Counted from the stretch's first letter, positions 1-8,456 are shown. The stretch is DNA of 33,611 bases from Lentisphaeria bacterium (GCA_017457065.1 JAFTIE010000215.1:1-33611); one strand, 5' to 3'. Notes: a model not told the origin generated them from the letters alone. Made by a program: numbers and translations.

Positions 1-312
1 ACAATGCCGGAGCCGCACACCTTCTAAAAAGTATCACCTCTGCACCATTCCGAAGCGCCACCTCCGCCGCCAGAGAGGGGGCTTGGGGGAGAGAGGCGCT
101 CAACTCCTCTTTCCCCCGACACCGCCGAGCCGGTGAAATCACTCGCAACCCAAGGTATGACCGATACCCCCCCCAGTACTGGAAAGCGGTCTGATTGTGC
201 CTGAGTGCGCGGTGCGGCGCATTGTCAGACCTGTCGGACTTGCTTGCCACGGCGGAGCGGAGCGAAGACGGGTCAGACAAAATTGGTGCGCCGCCGTTGA
301 TTTGGCGCTTGC
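1..312. repeat. Long direct repeat, copy A (starts at or before window edge)
   Basis: The first 100 bases are identical to 706-805, and similarity continues with scattered changes to about 312 (matching about 1003). Copy A carries an extra stretch of about 30 bases near 243-275 that is absent from copy B. The sequence is GC-rich and has no convincing reading frame. The copy begins exactly at base 1, so the repeat may extend left of the window. It could be an intergenic repeat family, part of a tandem array with a unit of about 705 bp, or a structured RNA element. Confidence 0.85.
85..117. repeat. Hairpin within repeat copy A
   Basis: A 12-bp stem pairs 85-96 with 106-117 (one G-T pair) around a 9-base loop. 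The same stem exists in copy B, where the loop sequence differs and the stem is longer. There is no T-run after it, so it does not look like a simple intrinsic terminator. Confidence 0.6.
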
Positions 313-705
313 AACTCACAAGCCCACATTTGCGATAATGTCTGGTCCACAGACTGAAACTACTCTTTGCGTGTGCCGCAGCCACGGGGGCTTGGTATAC
401 CGCCGAGCCGGTTGGCAGTCTGCGGACGTTGGCGTTGTTTTGACACAGCCCGGGTGTATTGACCAGTGGACAAGGCGCCCGCTGGCTGAAACATCAATAG
501 ACCCATGCCGAAGCCGGGAGCCAGCGAAGGCGCTTCGCGCCGAGCGCGCAGGGTTGGAACGAAATAAGCCGCTGCGGTATTCCGCAGTGGGCGCGCCGAC
601 TCATGTCGGCGCGAATGGAGTGAAACCCGAGCAACTAAGCCCTCCTGAGATCAGCCGGAGGCTGTCTCAGGGGGGCGCCGTAATCAAAAATGAACATTGT
701 ACTAC
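313..705. other. GC-rich unit between the repeat copies, several hairpins, no gene seen
   Basis: No protein family is recognisable in any frame. A 223-codon open frame spans 197-868, but it has no family signature, crosses the repeats and is probably a by-product of high GC. Three inverted repeats are visible: 572-587 (6-bp stem, 4-base loop), 593-612 (perfect 8-bp stem, 4-base loop) and 644-671 (12 paired bases with one bulge, 3-base loop). The density of short stable hairpins suggests a structured RNA or a repeat element. I do not recognise a known RNA family. Confidence 0.4.
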
Positions 706-789
706 ACAATGCCGGAGCCGCACACCTTCTAAAAAGTATCACCTCTGCACCATTCCGAAGCGCCACCTCCGCCGCCAGAGAGGGGGCTT

Positions 790-821
790 GGGGGAGAGAG
801 GCGCTGGCGCCTCTTTCCCCC
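790..821. repeat. Extended hairpin within repeat copy B
   Basis: A 15-bp stem pairs 790-804 with 807-821, with a single G-T pair and only two unpaired bases at the tip. Compared with the copy A hairpin (85-117), the loop has been replaced so that four more pairs form. Keeping the stem while the loop changes suggests that the structure itself is maintained. Confidence 0.65.
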
Positions 822-930
822 GACACCGCCGAGCTTCTGAAATCATTCGCAGCTTAATGTATGCCTGATACCTCAACCCCTCAGTACTGGAAAGCGGTCT
901 GATTTTGCCTGAGTGTGCGGTGCGGCGCAT

Positions 931-966
931 TAGTCGGACCTGTCGGACTTGTCAGACATGTCAGAC
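931..966. repeat. Four tandem 9-bp units
   Basis: Four consecutive 9-mers fit the pattern NNGTCRGAC: 931-939, 940-948, 949-957 and 958-966. Copy A keeps only part of this array because a different stretch interrupts it. It could be a protein-binding iteron or simple slippage; nothing else in the sequence decides. Confidence 0.55.
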
Positions 967-1161
967 AAAATTGGTGCGCCGCCGTCGTTGATCGGGGGCT
1001 TGCGGTTTGCTTGGCGGGGGAGAGCAGTGTGGCGAGAGCAGATGCCTGCTGAAAAATCAATAAAACGATGGTTGAGTTGTGTACATTTTGAGAAGTGATG
1101 TAAGATAACCCGGACAAAAGAGTCTTTGTTTATGGAGACAAGTGAGAAAGCATTTTTTTGC

Positions 1162-1190
1162 TTGCATTTTTTTGTGGGGGATGCTATATT
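1162..1190 (+). promoter_or_regulatory. Sigma70-type promoter of the kinase-FGE gene
   Basis: TTGCAT (1162-1167) and TATATT (1185-1190) are separated by 17 bases. A TG one base before the -10 gives an extended -10. The downstream start codon at 1242 leaves a leader of about 45 bases. The promoter sits inside the longest possible open frame (from 1158), which argues that the gene really starts at 1242. Confidence 0.55.
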
Positions 1191-1241
1191 ATTTCTAAAT
1201 CAGGGAATTACTTACTGTGCATAAGGAGTGACAATAACGTT

Positions 1242-3278
1242 ATGGCACATTACGGGGAGTCTGCTCAGGGAGAGCGACGTGGAAGCAGTATTGATGCAGA
1301 AGAATTTTTTGCATTGCAACAGGATGACACTCTGCCGGACGGGGAACAGGCAACTTTGCCGGGAGCCCGGATACGGAAAGCCGATGGGAAATTTCATGCC
1401 GGAGATTTGATTCTGGAGCATTATAAAGTCCTTGAAAAACTTGGTGAAGACAGCATGGGGAGCGTCTATAAATGCGAGGATGATTTTTTCGGCGTGAAAG
1501 TCGCCCTGAAGGCATTGCTTCCTGAATTGTGCCGTAATTCCAGCGAGATGGAAAAAATCAAGTCCGATTTCCAGCGTGTACAATTTTTGCGCCATGATAA
1601 TATTGTGTGCTGTAAGACTTTGGAATGGAGCAGGGAAACCGGGGATTTCTATCTTGTTATGGAGTACTGTCAAGGGGTGGATCTTTGCCGTTGGCTCAAG
1701 TGTAAACGGCAGGAGAAAAACTTCTCTTTTGAAGATGTGTGCCGAATCGTTGATCAAATCGCCGCAGCGTTGGATTATGCTCACGGACAAAAAGTTTTCC
1801 ATCGTAATATTGAGCCCGGTAAGATTATGATCGATTCCAGCGGAAAGGTCAAGCTTCTTGATTGTGGTTTTACGGTGCAAAGCTCCGGGAGCATGGCTGG
1901 AGGTTGTCGACCTGGAGCTTACATGGCTCCTGAACTGTGGATGGGGCAGACACCGGGAGCTGCCACTGACCAGTATGCCCTTGGAGTAGTGGTATATGAG
2001 ATGCTGGCAGGAGTTGTTCCTTTTTACAGTCCCGATATCACCGAATTGCGTAAAGCTGTTTTGAATGACTTTCCTGAACTGATTTCCGGTTTGTCTTCTG
2101 GACCGCAGAGAGCGCTTCAACGCGCTTTGAGTAAAAAAGCTGAAGATCGTTTTGCCAGCTGCTCCGCATTTGCCGCTGCTCTCAGAGGTATTCCAGTGTC
2201 TTCACATTCTCATGTCGTTTCAGTGAAAATGCCGGTTCGGGAAAAGCCTGGATTCACTACTGCTGATTACTACACCTTGAAAGCTGATATGGAAATTCTG
2301 GAGAAAAAAGCTTCCAAACTCGGAGTGAAGCTTTCAGCCAATGAAGTTTATCGCAAAAACGATAAAAGCGCCGGTTTCGCTGCTCAGGATAAAAACTTTG
2401 TGCTTGCTGCTCAATTTCTTGTTCAGGCTGTTGAGGCTGGAAAAGCGTTTCTCTCTGCTGAAGAACGGAAAATTTCTGAAAAAGCTGAATGTCAGCGCAG
2501 GAATGCCGGTAAAACTGTGCACCCGCACAAGCTCACAGCGGTAGTCGCCTCTCTTGCTCTCCCCGGGAATGTAAAACTTGAAATGGTGAAGATCAAGGCC
2601 GGTTCCTTCATAATGGGAAGTCCTGTTGATGAGTACGGAAGATCTGATGATGAAAAGCTGCATTATGTGACTTTGACTAAGGATTTTTACATTGGCAAGT
2701 ATCCGGTAACCCAGGAACAATATAAAGCTTTATTGGGAAAAACACCTTCCCGATTCGAAGGTGCTCTGCTGCCGGTTGAACAAGTCAGCTGGAATGATGC
2801 CAAAACTTTTTGTTCGGTACTCAATGAATTGTATTCCGGCAAAATTCCTGCAGGATATCATTTTGATTTGCCCACTGAAGCTCAATGGGAATATGCCTGC
2901 CGTGCCGGAACTTCATCCGCTTTGAATAACGGCAGAAATTTAACTCCTGATGAGGCGGGATGCCGGAATTTGGATGAGGTCGCCTGGTATCGGGGAAATT
3001 CAAATGGAACTCTCAGGGCCGCCGGGCAGAAAAGAATGAATGCCTGGGGATTATACGATATGCACGGGAGTGTGTGGGAATGGTGCCGGGATTGGTATGG
3101 TGAGTACACTGGCGATGCTGTGGATCCGAATGGCCCGGGAACAGGGACCGGCCGTGTGAGCCGTGGAGGCAGTTGGGGCAGTGGTGCGCAACGCTGCCGT
3201 TCAGCGTACCGGATCATCGGCAAACCTGCCTACCGGAGTGCCAGCATCGGCTTTCGTCTTGCTCTTGTCCAGAACTGA
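1242..3278 (+). CDS. Protein kinase-like domain fused to FGE/SUMF1-like domain; probable pseudokinase
   Basis: Predicted 678 residues. ATG at 1242 is chosen because an AAGGAG box lies at 1223-1228 and the promoter lies inside the longer frame. Residues about 60-325 form a Ser/Thr kinase fold: a glycine-rich loop (LGEDSMGSVY), the VALK lysine, an APE motif (YMAPEL) and helix F (DQYALGVVVYEML). The catalytic loop reads HRNIEPGKIM (residues 187-196), so the HRD aspartate is Asn189, the usual Lys is Glu191 and the usual Asn is Lys194. The metal-binding Asp207 survives as DCG. After a linker with possible coiled coil, residues about 446-678 form an FGE-sulfatase/SUMF1-like domain (MGSP, PVTQEQY, LPTEAQWEYACRAG, GSVWEW, RGGSW, GFRLA). 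The oxygenase cysteine of true FGE after GGSW is replaced by Gly/Ser, so oxidase activity is unlikely. No transmembrane segment is visible. It may be a signalling scaffold or ligand-binding protein; phosphotransfer is doubtful. Confidence 0.88.
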   Translation: MAHYGESAQGERRGSSIDAEEFFALQQDDTLPDGEQATLPGARIRKADGKFHAGDLILEHYKVLEKLGEDSMGSVYKCEDDFFGVKVALKALLPELCRNSSEMEKIKSDFQRVQFLRHDNIVCCKTLEWSRETGDFYLVMEYCQGVDLCRWLKCKRQEKNFSFEDVCRIVDQIAAALDYAHGQKVFHRNIEPGKIMIDSSGKVKLLDCGFTVQSSGSMAGGCRPGAYMAPELWMGQTPGAATDQYALGVVVYEMLAGVVPFYSPDITELRKAVLNDFPELISGLSSGPQRALQRALSKKAEDRFASCSAFAAALRGIPVSSHSHVVSVKMPVREKPGFTTADYYTLKADMEILEKKASKLGVKLSANEVYRKNDKSAGFAAQDKNFVLAAQFLVQAVEAGKAFLSAEERKISEKAECQRRNAGKTVHPHKLTAVVASLALPGNVKLEMVKIKAGSFIMGSPVDEYGRSDDEKLHYVTLTKDFYIGKYPVTQEQYKALLGKTPSRFEGALLPVEQVSWNDAKTFCSVLNELYSGKIPAGYHFDLPTEAQWEYACRAGTSSALNNGRNLTPDEAGCRNLDEVAWYRGNSNGTLRAAGQKRMNAWGLYDMHGSVWEWCRDWYGEYTGDAVDPNGPGTGTGRVSRGGSWGSGAQRCRSAYRIIGKPAYRSASIGFRLALVQN

Positions 3279-3348
3279 GGATGGTTCCACTTTTATAACA
3301 CTCTGCCTCTCTGATTTTACATCAGTTACTTGGAAAGGATTTTTCGCG

Positions 3349-5202
3349 ATGTATGCTTATAAAAGTCTTGATTTCAAAAGTGTTAAGGTCAAAGATCCTG
3401 TCTTTTCCTCCAGAGTGGCTCTTGCTCTGGGACCTATGCTCAAGGCGGTCACGAAGAAGACTGAAGAAACCGGACGTATTGACGCTTTTGATCTGAAATG
3501 GAAAGAAGAGGAGCCTTTCAAACCTCACGTTTTCTGGGATTCTGATGTTGCGAAAGTCCTTGAGGGCATGGCTTACATCCTTGCTTTGGCTCCTGACCCG
3601 GAGCTGGAAAAACTCTACGAGAGCTGGGTGGACCGCGTAGTCAGCGCTCAGCAGCCCGACGGATATCTGAATACCTATTTTACCACTGTCGAACCGGGAA
3701 AAAGATTTTCCCAGCTCAACTGGGCTCATGAACTCTACTGCGCCGGACACCTTATTGAAGCCGCTGTTGCGGGTTTTGAAGCTCTGGGAAAGAGAAAATT
3801 CCTTGATGCCATGTGCCGTTATGCGGATCTGTTGGAGTCGACTTTCGGTATGGAAAAAGGTAAACGCCGCGGGTGGCCCGGTCATGAAGAATTGGAGCTT
3901 GCTTTGATCCGTCTTTACAAAGTGACCGGCGAAAGAAGGTATTTGTGTCTGGCATCCTATTTCGTTGAGGATCGGGGAAGTGCTCCCAATGTCTTTACTG
4001 AAGAGGGAACAACGATAAATCTTTCTGCAATTCAGGCTGAAGTTCCCTTCAGAAAACAGATGGATCTTCACGGACACACTGTCAGGGCAGTCTATTTTTG
4101 CGCCGGTGCCGCTGATGTGGCGCGTGAAACAGGAGATGAAGAACTTCTTGCCGTCTGCCGCAGGATGCTGGACAATATCATAGATAAACGCAGCTATATT
4201 ACAGGCGGTATCGGTTCTACTCCCGTGGGTGAAGCCATAACCGCAGACTGGGATCTGCCGGAATCCACTGCATACGCTGAAAGCTGCGCCGCTATCGGTC
4301 TTGCCTTTTTCTGTTCCCGCATGGTGAACTGCACGCTGGAGCCCCGGTATGCGGAGATGTTGGAACGTGTACTTTACAACAACTGTATGAGCGGTGTGGG
4401 CAATTCAGGAGATACCTTTTTCTATGCCAATCCGATTCAGATGCTCAATGAAAAAAACAATTCTCCCGTGTTGAACAGCGGTCAGAAAGGGGTGAGACAG
4501 GAATGGTATGACTGCTCATGCTGTCCCACAAACTACATCAGATTTCTACCCCGGATCGGCAGTTTCTTCTGGTCTGCTGATGAGAAAAGTGCAGTTTTGC
4601 ACATCCCGGCGGCATGCGAGATCGACACTCCGCAATTTGGAGCTGTGGTTTCCGGAACGTATCCCGCAGGGGGAAAAGTCACCATTACCATGACCAAAGC
4701 TTCTGCCTGTGATCTCTCTCTCAGGATCCCCCTTTGGGCGCAGAAATTTTCCCTCAAGGCAAAGGGGGAAGAGTTTGAGTGTCAACAGGGCTATGTCAAA
4801 CTTTCAGGTCCATGGAAAGAGGGCGACAAGATAGAACTGGACCTCGAAATCAAAGCACATCTTGTTTTTCCTCATGGGAATATCGCTTCATCTGCCGGTC
4901 GTGCCGCCATTATGCGCGGACCTCTGGTCTATGCCCTTGAAAGCTGCGACAATCCTCAAGGGGTACACAACTGCCGCATCCGTGCCGATGCCTCCTTTGC
5001 TGAAACAGCGCTTCCCGGGGATCTTGGGACCCTGCTGCCCGCAGTGGTCTGCGATGCAGAGTTCCGTAGCTCAGAGCCCGGAGAGCCCTTGTATTCCTCA
5101 AAGATGCCTCTCTGGAATAAGGGAAATCTCTTTGCCATTCCCTATTATCTCTGGCAGAATAGAGGCGCTTCTGATATGAGGATCTTTATTCCTTTTTATT
5201 GA
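3349..5202 (+). CDS. GH127-family beta-L-arabinofuranosidase-like glycoside hydrolase
   Basis: Predicted 617 residues, near the usual size for GH127 (formerly DUF1680). The start at 3349 is preceded by GGAAAGGA (3332-3339); the longer frame from 3163 lies inside the preceding gene and is rejected. The N-terminal two thirds is an (alpha/alpha)6 barrel (WDSDVAKVLEGM, QPDGYLNTY, NWAHELYCAGHLIEAA), followed by beta-sandwich strands. The family's zinc-cysteine centre is visible: Glu311 and Cys313 (AYAESCAA), then DCSCCPTN with Cys391 and Cys392, matching the E, C, nucleophile C and C ligand set of HypBA1. The family removes terminal beta-L-arabinofuranose from plant or arabinogalactan glycans. There is no signal peptide, so it should act in the cytoplasm on imported oligosaccharides. 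It lies 70 bp after the kinase-FGE gene on the same strand. The exact substrate is not determined. Confidence 0.92.
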   Translation: MYAYKSLDFKSVKVKDPVFSSRVALALGPMLKAVTKKTEETGRIDAFDLKWKEEEPFKPHVFWDSDVAKVLEGMAYILALAPDPELEKLYESWVDRVVSAQQPDGYLNTYFTTVEPGKRFSQLNWAHELYCAGHLIEAAVAGFEALGKRKFLDAMCRYADLLESTFGMEKGKRRGWPGHEELELALIRLYKVTGERRYLCLASYFVEDRGSAPNVFTEEGTTINLSAIQAEVPFRKQMDLHGHTVRAVYFCAGAADVARETGDEELLAVCRRMLDNIIDKRSYITGGIGSTPVGEAITADWDLPESTAYAESCAAIGLAFFCSRMVNCTLEPRYAEMLERVLYNNCMSGVGNSGDTFFYANPIQMLNEKNNSPVLNSGQKGVRQEWYDCSCCPTNYIRFLPRIGSFFWSADEKSAVLHIPAACEIDTPQFGAVVSGTYPAGGKVTITMTKASACDLSLRIPLWAQKFSLKAKGEEFECQQGYVKLSGPWKEGDKIELDLEIKAHLVFPHGNIASSAGRAAIMRGPLVYALESCDNPQGVHNCRIRADASFAETALPGDLGTLLPAVVCDAEFRSSEPGEPLYSSKMPLWNKGNLFAIPYYLWQNRGASDMRIFIPFY

Positions 5203-5229
5203 AAAGTTGAGAAAACATCAGATACCATC

Positions 5230-5258
5230 TTGCAAAATAAAAAGGGGTGTTGTATCTT
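5230..5258 (+). promoter_or_regulatory. Probable promoter of the amidohydrolase-AAA+ pair
   Basis: TTGCAA (5230-5235) and TATCTT (5253-5258) have a 17-base spacer. They lie in an AT-rich 86-bp gap after GH127, 30 bases before the start codon at 5289. Confidence 0.4.
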
Positions 5259-5288
5259 ATAAAGTGTATTTACAGAAAGGATATGAAG

Positions 5289-6086
5289 ATGTTTGATTTT
5301 GCCAATCCGGGGTATGAGATCATAGATGCTCATGTTCACCCTTTTTCCTGTTACAGCGACCTTGATACCACCCATCTGGGCGGAGCAACCATCGATGATG
5401 ACTTTATCCTTGCCCTCAAGGGTGCGGGCATTTCCCGTGCGGCGGGTTCGGTCATCAAGCGCTACCCCGCAGAAGAATTTACCTGGGATGTCGTTCATGG
5501 TTTCAACCTCAAAGTTCTGGAAGGACGCGACCGGTTCGATAATTTTCTCATTCCCGGTATCTGCGTTCATCCCTGGTTCGTGAAGGAGTCTCTGGAAGAG
5601 ATCGATCACATGTACCACAAGGAAAATGTCCGTTTCATCGGTGAACTGGTGGCTTATATGTGCCACTACAACAACTACGCTGTTCCTGAAATGGATCCTG
5701 TCTGGGATCTTGCCAACCAGCTGGGAATGGTGGTCAATCTCCATCTCAACAATCTGGATGAAGCGCGGATCATACTGAAAAATTTTCCCGATTTGAAACT
5801 GGTTATCGCCCATCCTACTGCGAGCAGACAGGAGTATGAGGATCGTATGCGCCTGGTGGCAAAGTACCCCAATGCGGCATTGGATATTTCCGGGTCAGGA
5901 CCCAATACCTGGGGGATGCTCCGCCGGGGCATCAACTGGGCGGGTAAGGAAAAACTGCTCTTTGGAACCGACTTCCCCATCCGCAACCCCGGCATGTATG
6001 TGGCAGGAGTCCTCTATGAAAGATTGACCGATGATGAGAACGTTGCTATTTTTGCCGGGAATTTCAAACGCCTGATGGGGATGTGA
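5289..6086 (+). CDS. Amidohydrolase family protein (metal-dependent TIM barrel)
   Basis: Predicted 265 residues. ATG at 5289 has GAAAGGA at 5275-5281; the alternatives at 5247 and 5283 have no properly spaced ribosome site. The protein has the amidohydrolase-2 layout: metal motif DAHVH (Asp13, His15, His17) on strand 1, a histidine in VNLHLNN, a histidine in VIAHPTA, and the terminal aspartate in LFGTDFPI. The family hydrolyses or decarboxylates small ring or amide compounds; the substrate cannot be read from sequence. The stop codon overlaps the next ATG by one base, so this gene and the downstream ATPase are translationally coupled and probably work together. The compact length (about 265) is typical of the TIM-barrel subgroup without an extra beta domain. 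Confidence 0.85.
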   Translation: MFDFANPGYEIIDAHVHPFSCYSDLDTTHLGGATIDDDFILALKGAGISRAAGSVIKRYPAEEFTWDVVHGFNLKVLEGRDRFDNFLIPGICVHPWFVKESLEEIDHMYHKENVRFIGELVAYMCHYNNYAVPEMDPVWDLANQLGMVVNLHLNNLDEARIILKNFPDLKLVIAHPTASRQEYEDRMRLVAKYPNAALDISGSGPNTWGMLRRGINWAGKEKLLFGTDFPIRNPGMYVAGVLYERLTDDENVAIFAGNFKRLMGM

Positions 6087-7378
6087 TGGAACTGCAACAG
6101 GAAACAGCAGAGAGCGCAGTACGGCTTTTCAGATTGCTTTTTGCTTATCCCGGAGATGACGGGAGCATACAAACAGCCGATGATCCCTTTTTGCGCCAGC
6201 TCAAAGGGATGATAGATGCCTTTGCAGCCAATGACGGCGAGGCGCACTTTGCCGATTACTTCAACGGCATGTACCGCCGCTGGGGAGAAAATGTCAGAAG
6301 AGAACTTCTGGCAGCTTTCTTTGATGCCCTTGTCAGTGCCGGAGTTGTTCCCGGAAATTGGACGTGGGAAGGGGAAAATGAGCGTTTTCTTTTGAGAGAG
6401 TGCGCGTCGTTTATCAAGACATTACTGCAAATCGGCGCAATGCTGCCGCAGTATGGTGTCCTGCCCGGTGCCCGGCGGCTTTTTGACGGTTTGGAAGAAT
6501 TGACCGATATGGAACTTCTTGCCGGTGCCATTGCTGAGGCTGACCGTTTTCTTGAGGGCAGGGTCTTTCGTTTTATCGGCAGCCATTTTGAATCCGTTGA
6601 ACCTGATTCAGCAAAGGATGTTTCAAAGTTTTTCGGATTCCCCGGTGTGCGGAACAGCTTTCAGGATCACTTCAAAAAATACAGTGCCGGTATTTCAAAC
6701 GTCCCCTTGCTGATCCACAGTTTGCCCGGTTACGGCAAAACAAGCATGACTGTTTCATACGCACTTGCCGAGGAAAATATTGTTCTGATCCTTCCTGAAC
6801 CTGAGGCGCTGGAGTCGGAGTGGAACGCCCTCATGGAGCCTTTGAAACTCAGACAGGATCTGAAATTCGTGGTCTTTTTTGACGACATCGATCCCCGGAG
6901 TGTCAACTGGTACAAGTTCCGCACTCATGTGGGGGGCGCCTTTTCGCTTCCTGACAACGTGAATGTGGTGCTTTCAGCCAACTATGAATTTCCTCCCAGT
7001 ATCCTTTCACGGGGACGCCGGGTGAGTTTCCCTGTATTTGACGAGATCCGCTGTATGGAAATGGTGGAGGATTTTCTCCGTGATTTCGGGTTGCGCTCCA
7101 TCCCCGGCAATCTGGTCCCTCTGATCGCTGCAGACTACACTGAGGAGTTCGGGCAGCACAAGTTTACTGAACTTTCCCCCCGTACCCTTATGCGCTACCT
7201 CAACATCTATCAGAAAAATCCCGTCAAACGCCGCAATATCGTGGAACTTGCCATGGGACCCATGATTACCCGTCCGGATCCGGAACTTTTCTACGAATTC
7301 AACATTGAACTTATGCGTTCTCTCTACGGTGAAGAGTATATCAAACGCCTTTTGAAAGAACGGCTCAAGAATCTTTAA
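6086..7378 (+). CDS. AAA+-type ATPase, DUF815-like
   Basis: Predicted 430 residues from ATG 6086, which overlaps the preceding stop codon; GTG 6083 is a less likely start. Residues 1-170 are helical and not recognised. The ATPase core follows, with Walker A PGYGKTS (Lys218), Walker B VVFFDDID (Asp266-Asp267), a sensor-1 like VVLSANYEF, and SRGRRVSF, which may carry the arginine finger. The phrase W-YKFRTHVGGAF after Walker B resembles the DUF815 family, in which the segment is a helix plus a Gly-Gly turn. No membrane segment or protease domain is present. Coupling to the amidohydrolase suggests a chaperone or activation role for that enzyme or its pathway, but this is inference. The 3' end overlaps the convergent dinB gene by 14 bp. 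Confidence 0.75.
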   Translation: MELQQETAESAVRLFRLLFAYPGDDGSIQTADDPFLRQLKGMIDAFAANDGEAHFADYFNGMYRRWGENVRRELLAAFFDALVSAGVVPGNWTWEGENERFLLRECASFIKTLLQIGAMLPQYGVLPGARRLFDGLEELTDMELLAGAIAEADRFLEGRVFRFIGSHFESVEPDSAKDVSKFFGFPGVRNSFQDHFKKYSAGISNVPLLIHSLPGYGKTSMTVSYALAEENIVLILPEPEALESEWNALMEPLKLRQDLKFVVFFDDIDPRSVNWYKFRTHVGGAFSLPDNVNVVLSANYEFPPSILSRGRRVSFPVFDEIRCMEMVEDFLRDFGLRSIPGNLVPLIAADYTEEFGQHKFTELSPRTLMRYLNIYQKNPVKRRNIVELAMGPMITRPDPELFYEFNIELMRSLYGEEYIKRLLKERLKNL

Positions 7379-8456
7379 AAGGCAGTTTGGGCTGTTCAGG
7401 GAGCGATTCACCCAGAGGATGGAGTGCTCCCAGTCCGACTCCCGCCAGCCTGACCGGGCGGATCCCCGCAGAAGTTTTTTTCAGGAGTTCGACAGCATGA
7501 GTACCGATGACTTCACCGTCGGCGGTGGGGGTTTCAAGGGTCACTGTGCGGGTGACGGTTTGAAAGTCTGCGTACTTGATCTTCAAGGTGATGTTGAATC
7601 CGCACCATCCTTCAGCGGCAGCCCGTCTGGCTGTTTTACGCGCCAGAGTCCGCACCACTATCCGCAGCTGTCGTGGATCGGTGCAATCCTGAAGCAGAGT
7701 TATTTCCCGGCTGATGGATTTGGGATCCCCTGCCGTTTCCACCTTGCGGTCATCAATGCCCCTGACGATGTGATAGTAAAAGGAGCCTGCTTTGCCGAAA
7801 AGAAACTGCAAAGTTTCCAAGTCAAGTTTTTTCAGGTCTGCTCCGGTGCGGACGTTTATGCTTTCCAGACGGTCCGCTGTGACGCTGCCGATGCCGTGGA
7901 ATTTACGGATGGGCAGGCGGTCAAGAAAAGAGTCTGCTTCTTCCGGTCCAATGATGGTCAAGCCATCGGGCTTTTGAAAGTCTGATGCCGTTTTCGCCAG
8001 AAATTTGTTGGCAGCGACTCCTGCTGAGCAAGTGAGAGCGGTTCGTTTTCTGATCTCAGAGCGGATATACTCTGCGATTTCCCGTGCAGTCGAAAGTTCC
8101 ACCTTGAACTGAGTGATGTCAAGGTACGCTTCATCAATGGAAACAGGCTCCACCCAATCGGTGACTTTGTGGAATATTTCTCTGATCTGACGGGAAACGG
8201 CACTGTATTTCCGATGGTTCGGCCGGATCAGGACTGCCTGCGGACAAAGTCTCAGCGCTGTTCGTGTGGGCATGGCAGAGTGTATTCCGTATTTTCTTGC
8301 CTCGTATGAACAGGTCGATACCACGCCGCGGCGGTCAGGAGAACCGCCGACAATTACGGGAAGATTTTTCAGTTCCGGACGGTCACGCTGTTCAATGGAG
8401 GCAAAAAAAGCGTCCATATCGACGTGAACGATGGTTTTATGCGCCAGTTTCCCCAT
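7365..8456 (-). CDS. dinB: DNA polymerase IV (Y-family translesion polymerase)
   Basis: Predicted 363 residues from ATG at 8456. A longer frame reaches 8561 but would overlap the upstream acyltransferase gene by 125 bp and adds residues absent from the family. Palm motifs are intact: HVDMDAFFASIEQ (Asp13) and SIDEAYLD (Asp108, Glu109) hold the catalytic metals. YEARKYGIHSAMP is the typical finger element. The thumb helix-hairpin-helix (PIRKFHGIGSVTADRL) and the little finger domain follow. The C-terminus has QPKLPF (355-360), a good match to the sliding-clamp binding motif. Pol IV bypasses damaged bases and is usually part of a damage response; no LexA-like box was recognised upstream. The gene overlaps the acyltransferase by 20 bp at its 5' end and the AAA+ gene by 14 bp at its 3' end. 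Confidence 0.95.
   Translation of the reverse strand: MGKLAHKTIVHVDMDAFFASIEQRDRPELKNLPVIVGGSPDRRGVVSTCSYEARKYGIHSAMPTRTALRLCPQAVLIRPNHRKYSAVSRQIREIFHKVTDWVEPVSIDEAYLDITQFKVELSTAREIAEYIRSEIRKRTALTCSAGVAANKFLAKTASDFQKPDGLTIIGPEEADSFLDRLPIRKFHGIGSVTADRLESINVRTGADLKKLDLETLQFLFGKAGSFYYHIVRGIDDRKVETAGDPKSISREITLLQDCTDPRQLRIVVRTLARKTARRAAAEGWCGFNITLKIKYADFQTVTRTVTLETPTADGEVIGTHAVELLKKTSAGIRPVRLAGVGLGALHPLGESLPEQPKLPFKDS

Larger units (their letters stand above)
706..1003. repeat. Long direct repeat, copy B
   Basis: Second copy of the sequence at 1-312. The match is perfect over the first 100 bases and then diverges moderately. It contains an extended version of the hairpin (790-821) and a 9-bp tandem repeat (931-966). 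It lies directly upstream of the kinase-FGE gene, separated by an AT-richer stretch of about 160 bp that holds that gene's promoter. Confidence 0.85.

Noticed and set aside
197..868. 223-codon open frame across the repeats
   Set aside because: No family signature, runs through both repeat and hairpin sequence, no ribosome site; open by GC content only.
881..1117. 78-codon minus-strand frame in repeat copy B
   Set aside because: No recognisable domain, overlaps the tandem 9-mers, no ribosome site.
1158..1241. N-terminal extension of the kinase-FGE gene
   Set aside because: It contains the predicted promoter and lacks a ribosome site; ATG 1242 has one.
3265..3299. TTGTCC/TATAAC pair upstream of GH127
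   Set aside because: Spacer of 23 bases is too long for a sigma70 promoter.
3163..3348. N-terminal extension of the GH127 gene
   Set aside because: It overlaps the end of the preceding gene in another frame; ATG 3349 has a good ribosome site.
7419..7985. 188-codon plus-strand frame
   Set aside because: Antisense shadow of dinB, which has all catalytic motifs.
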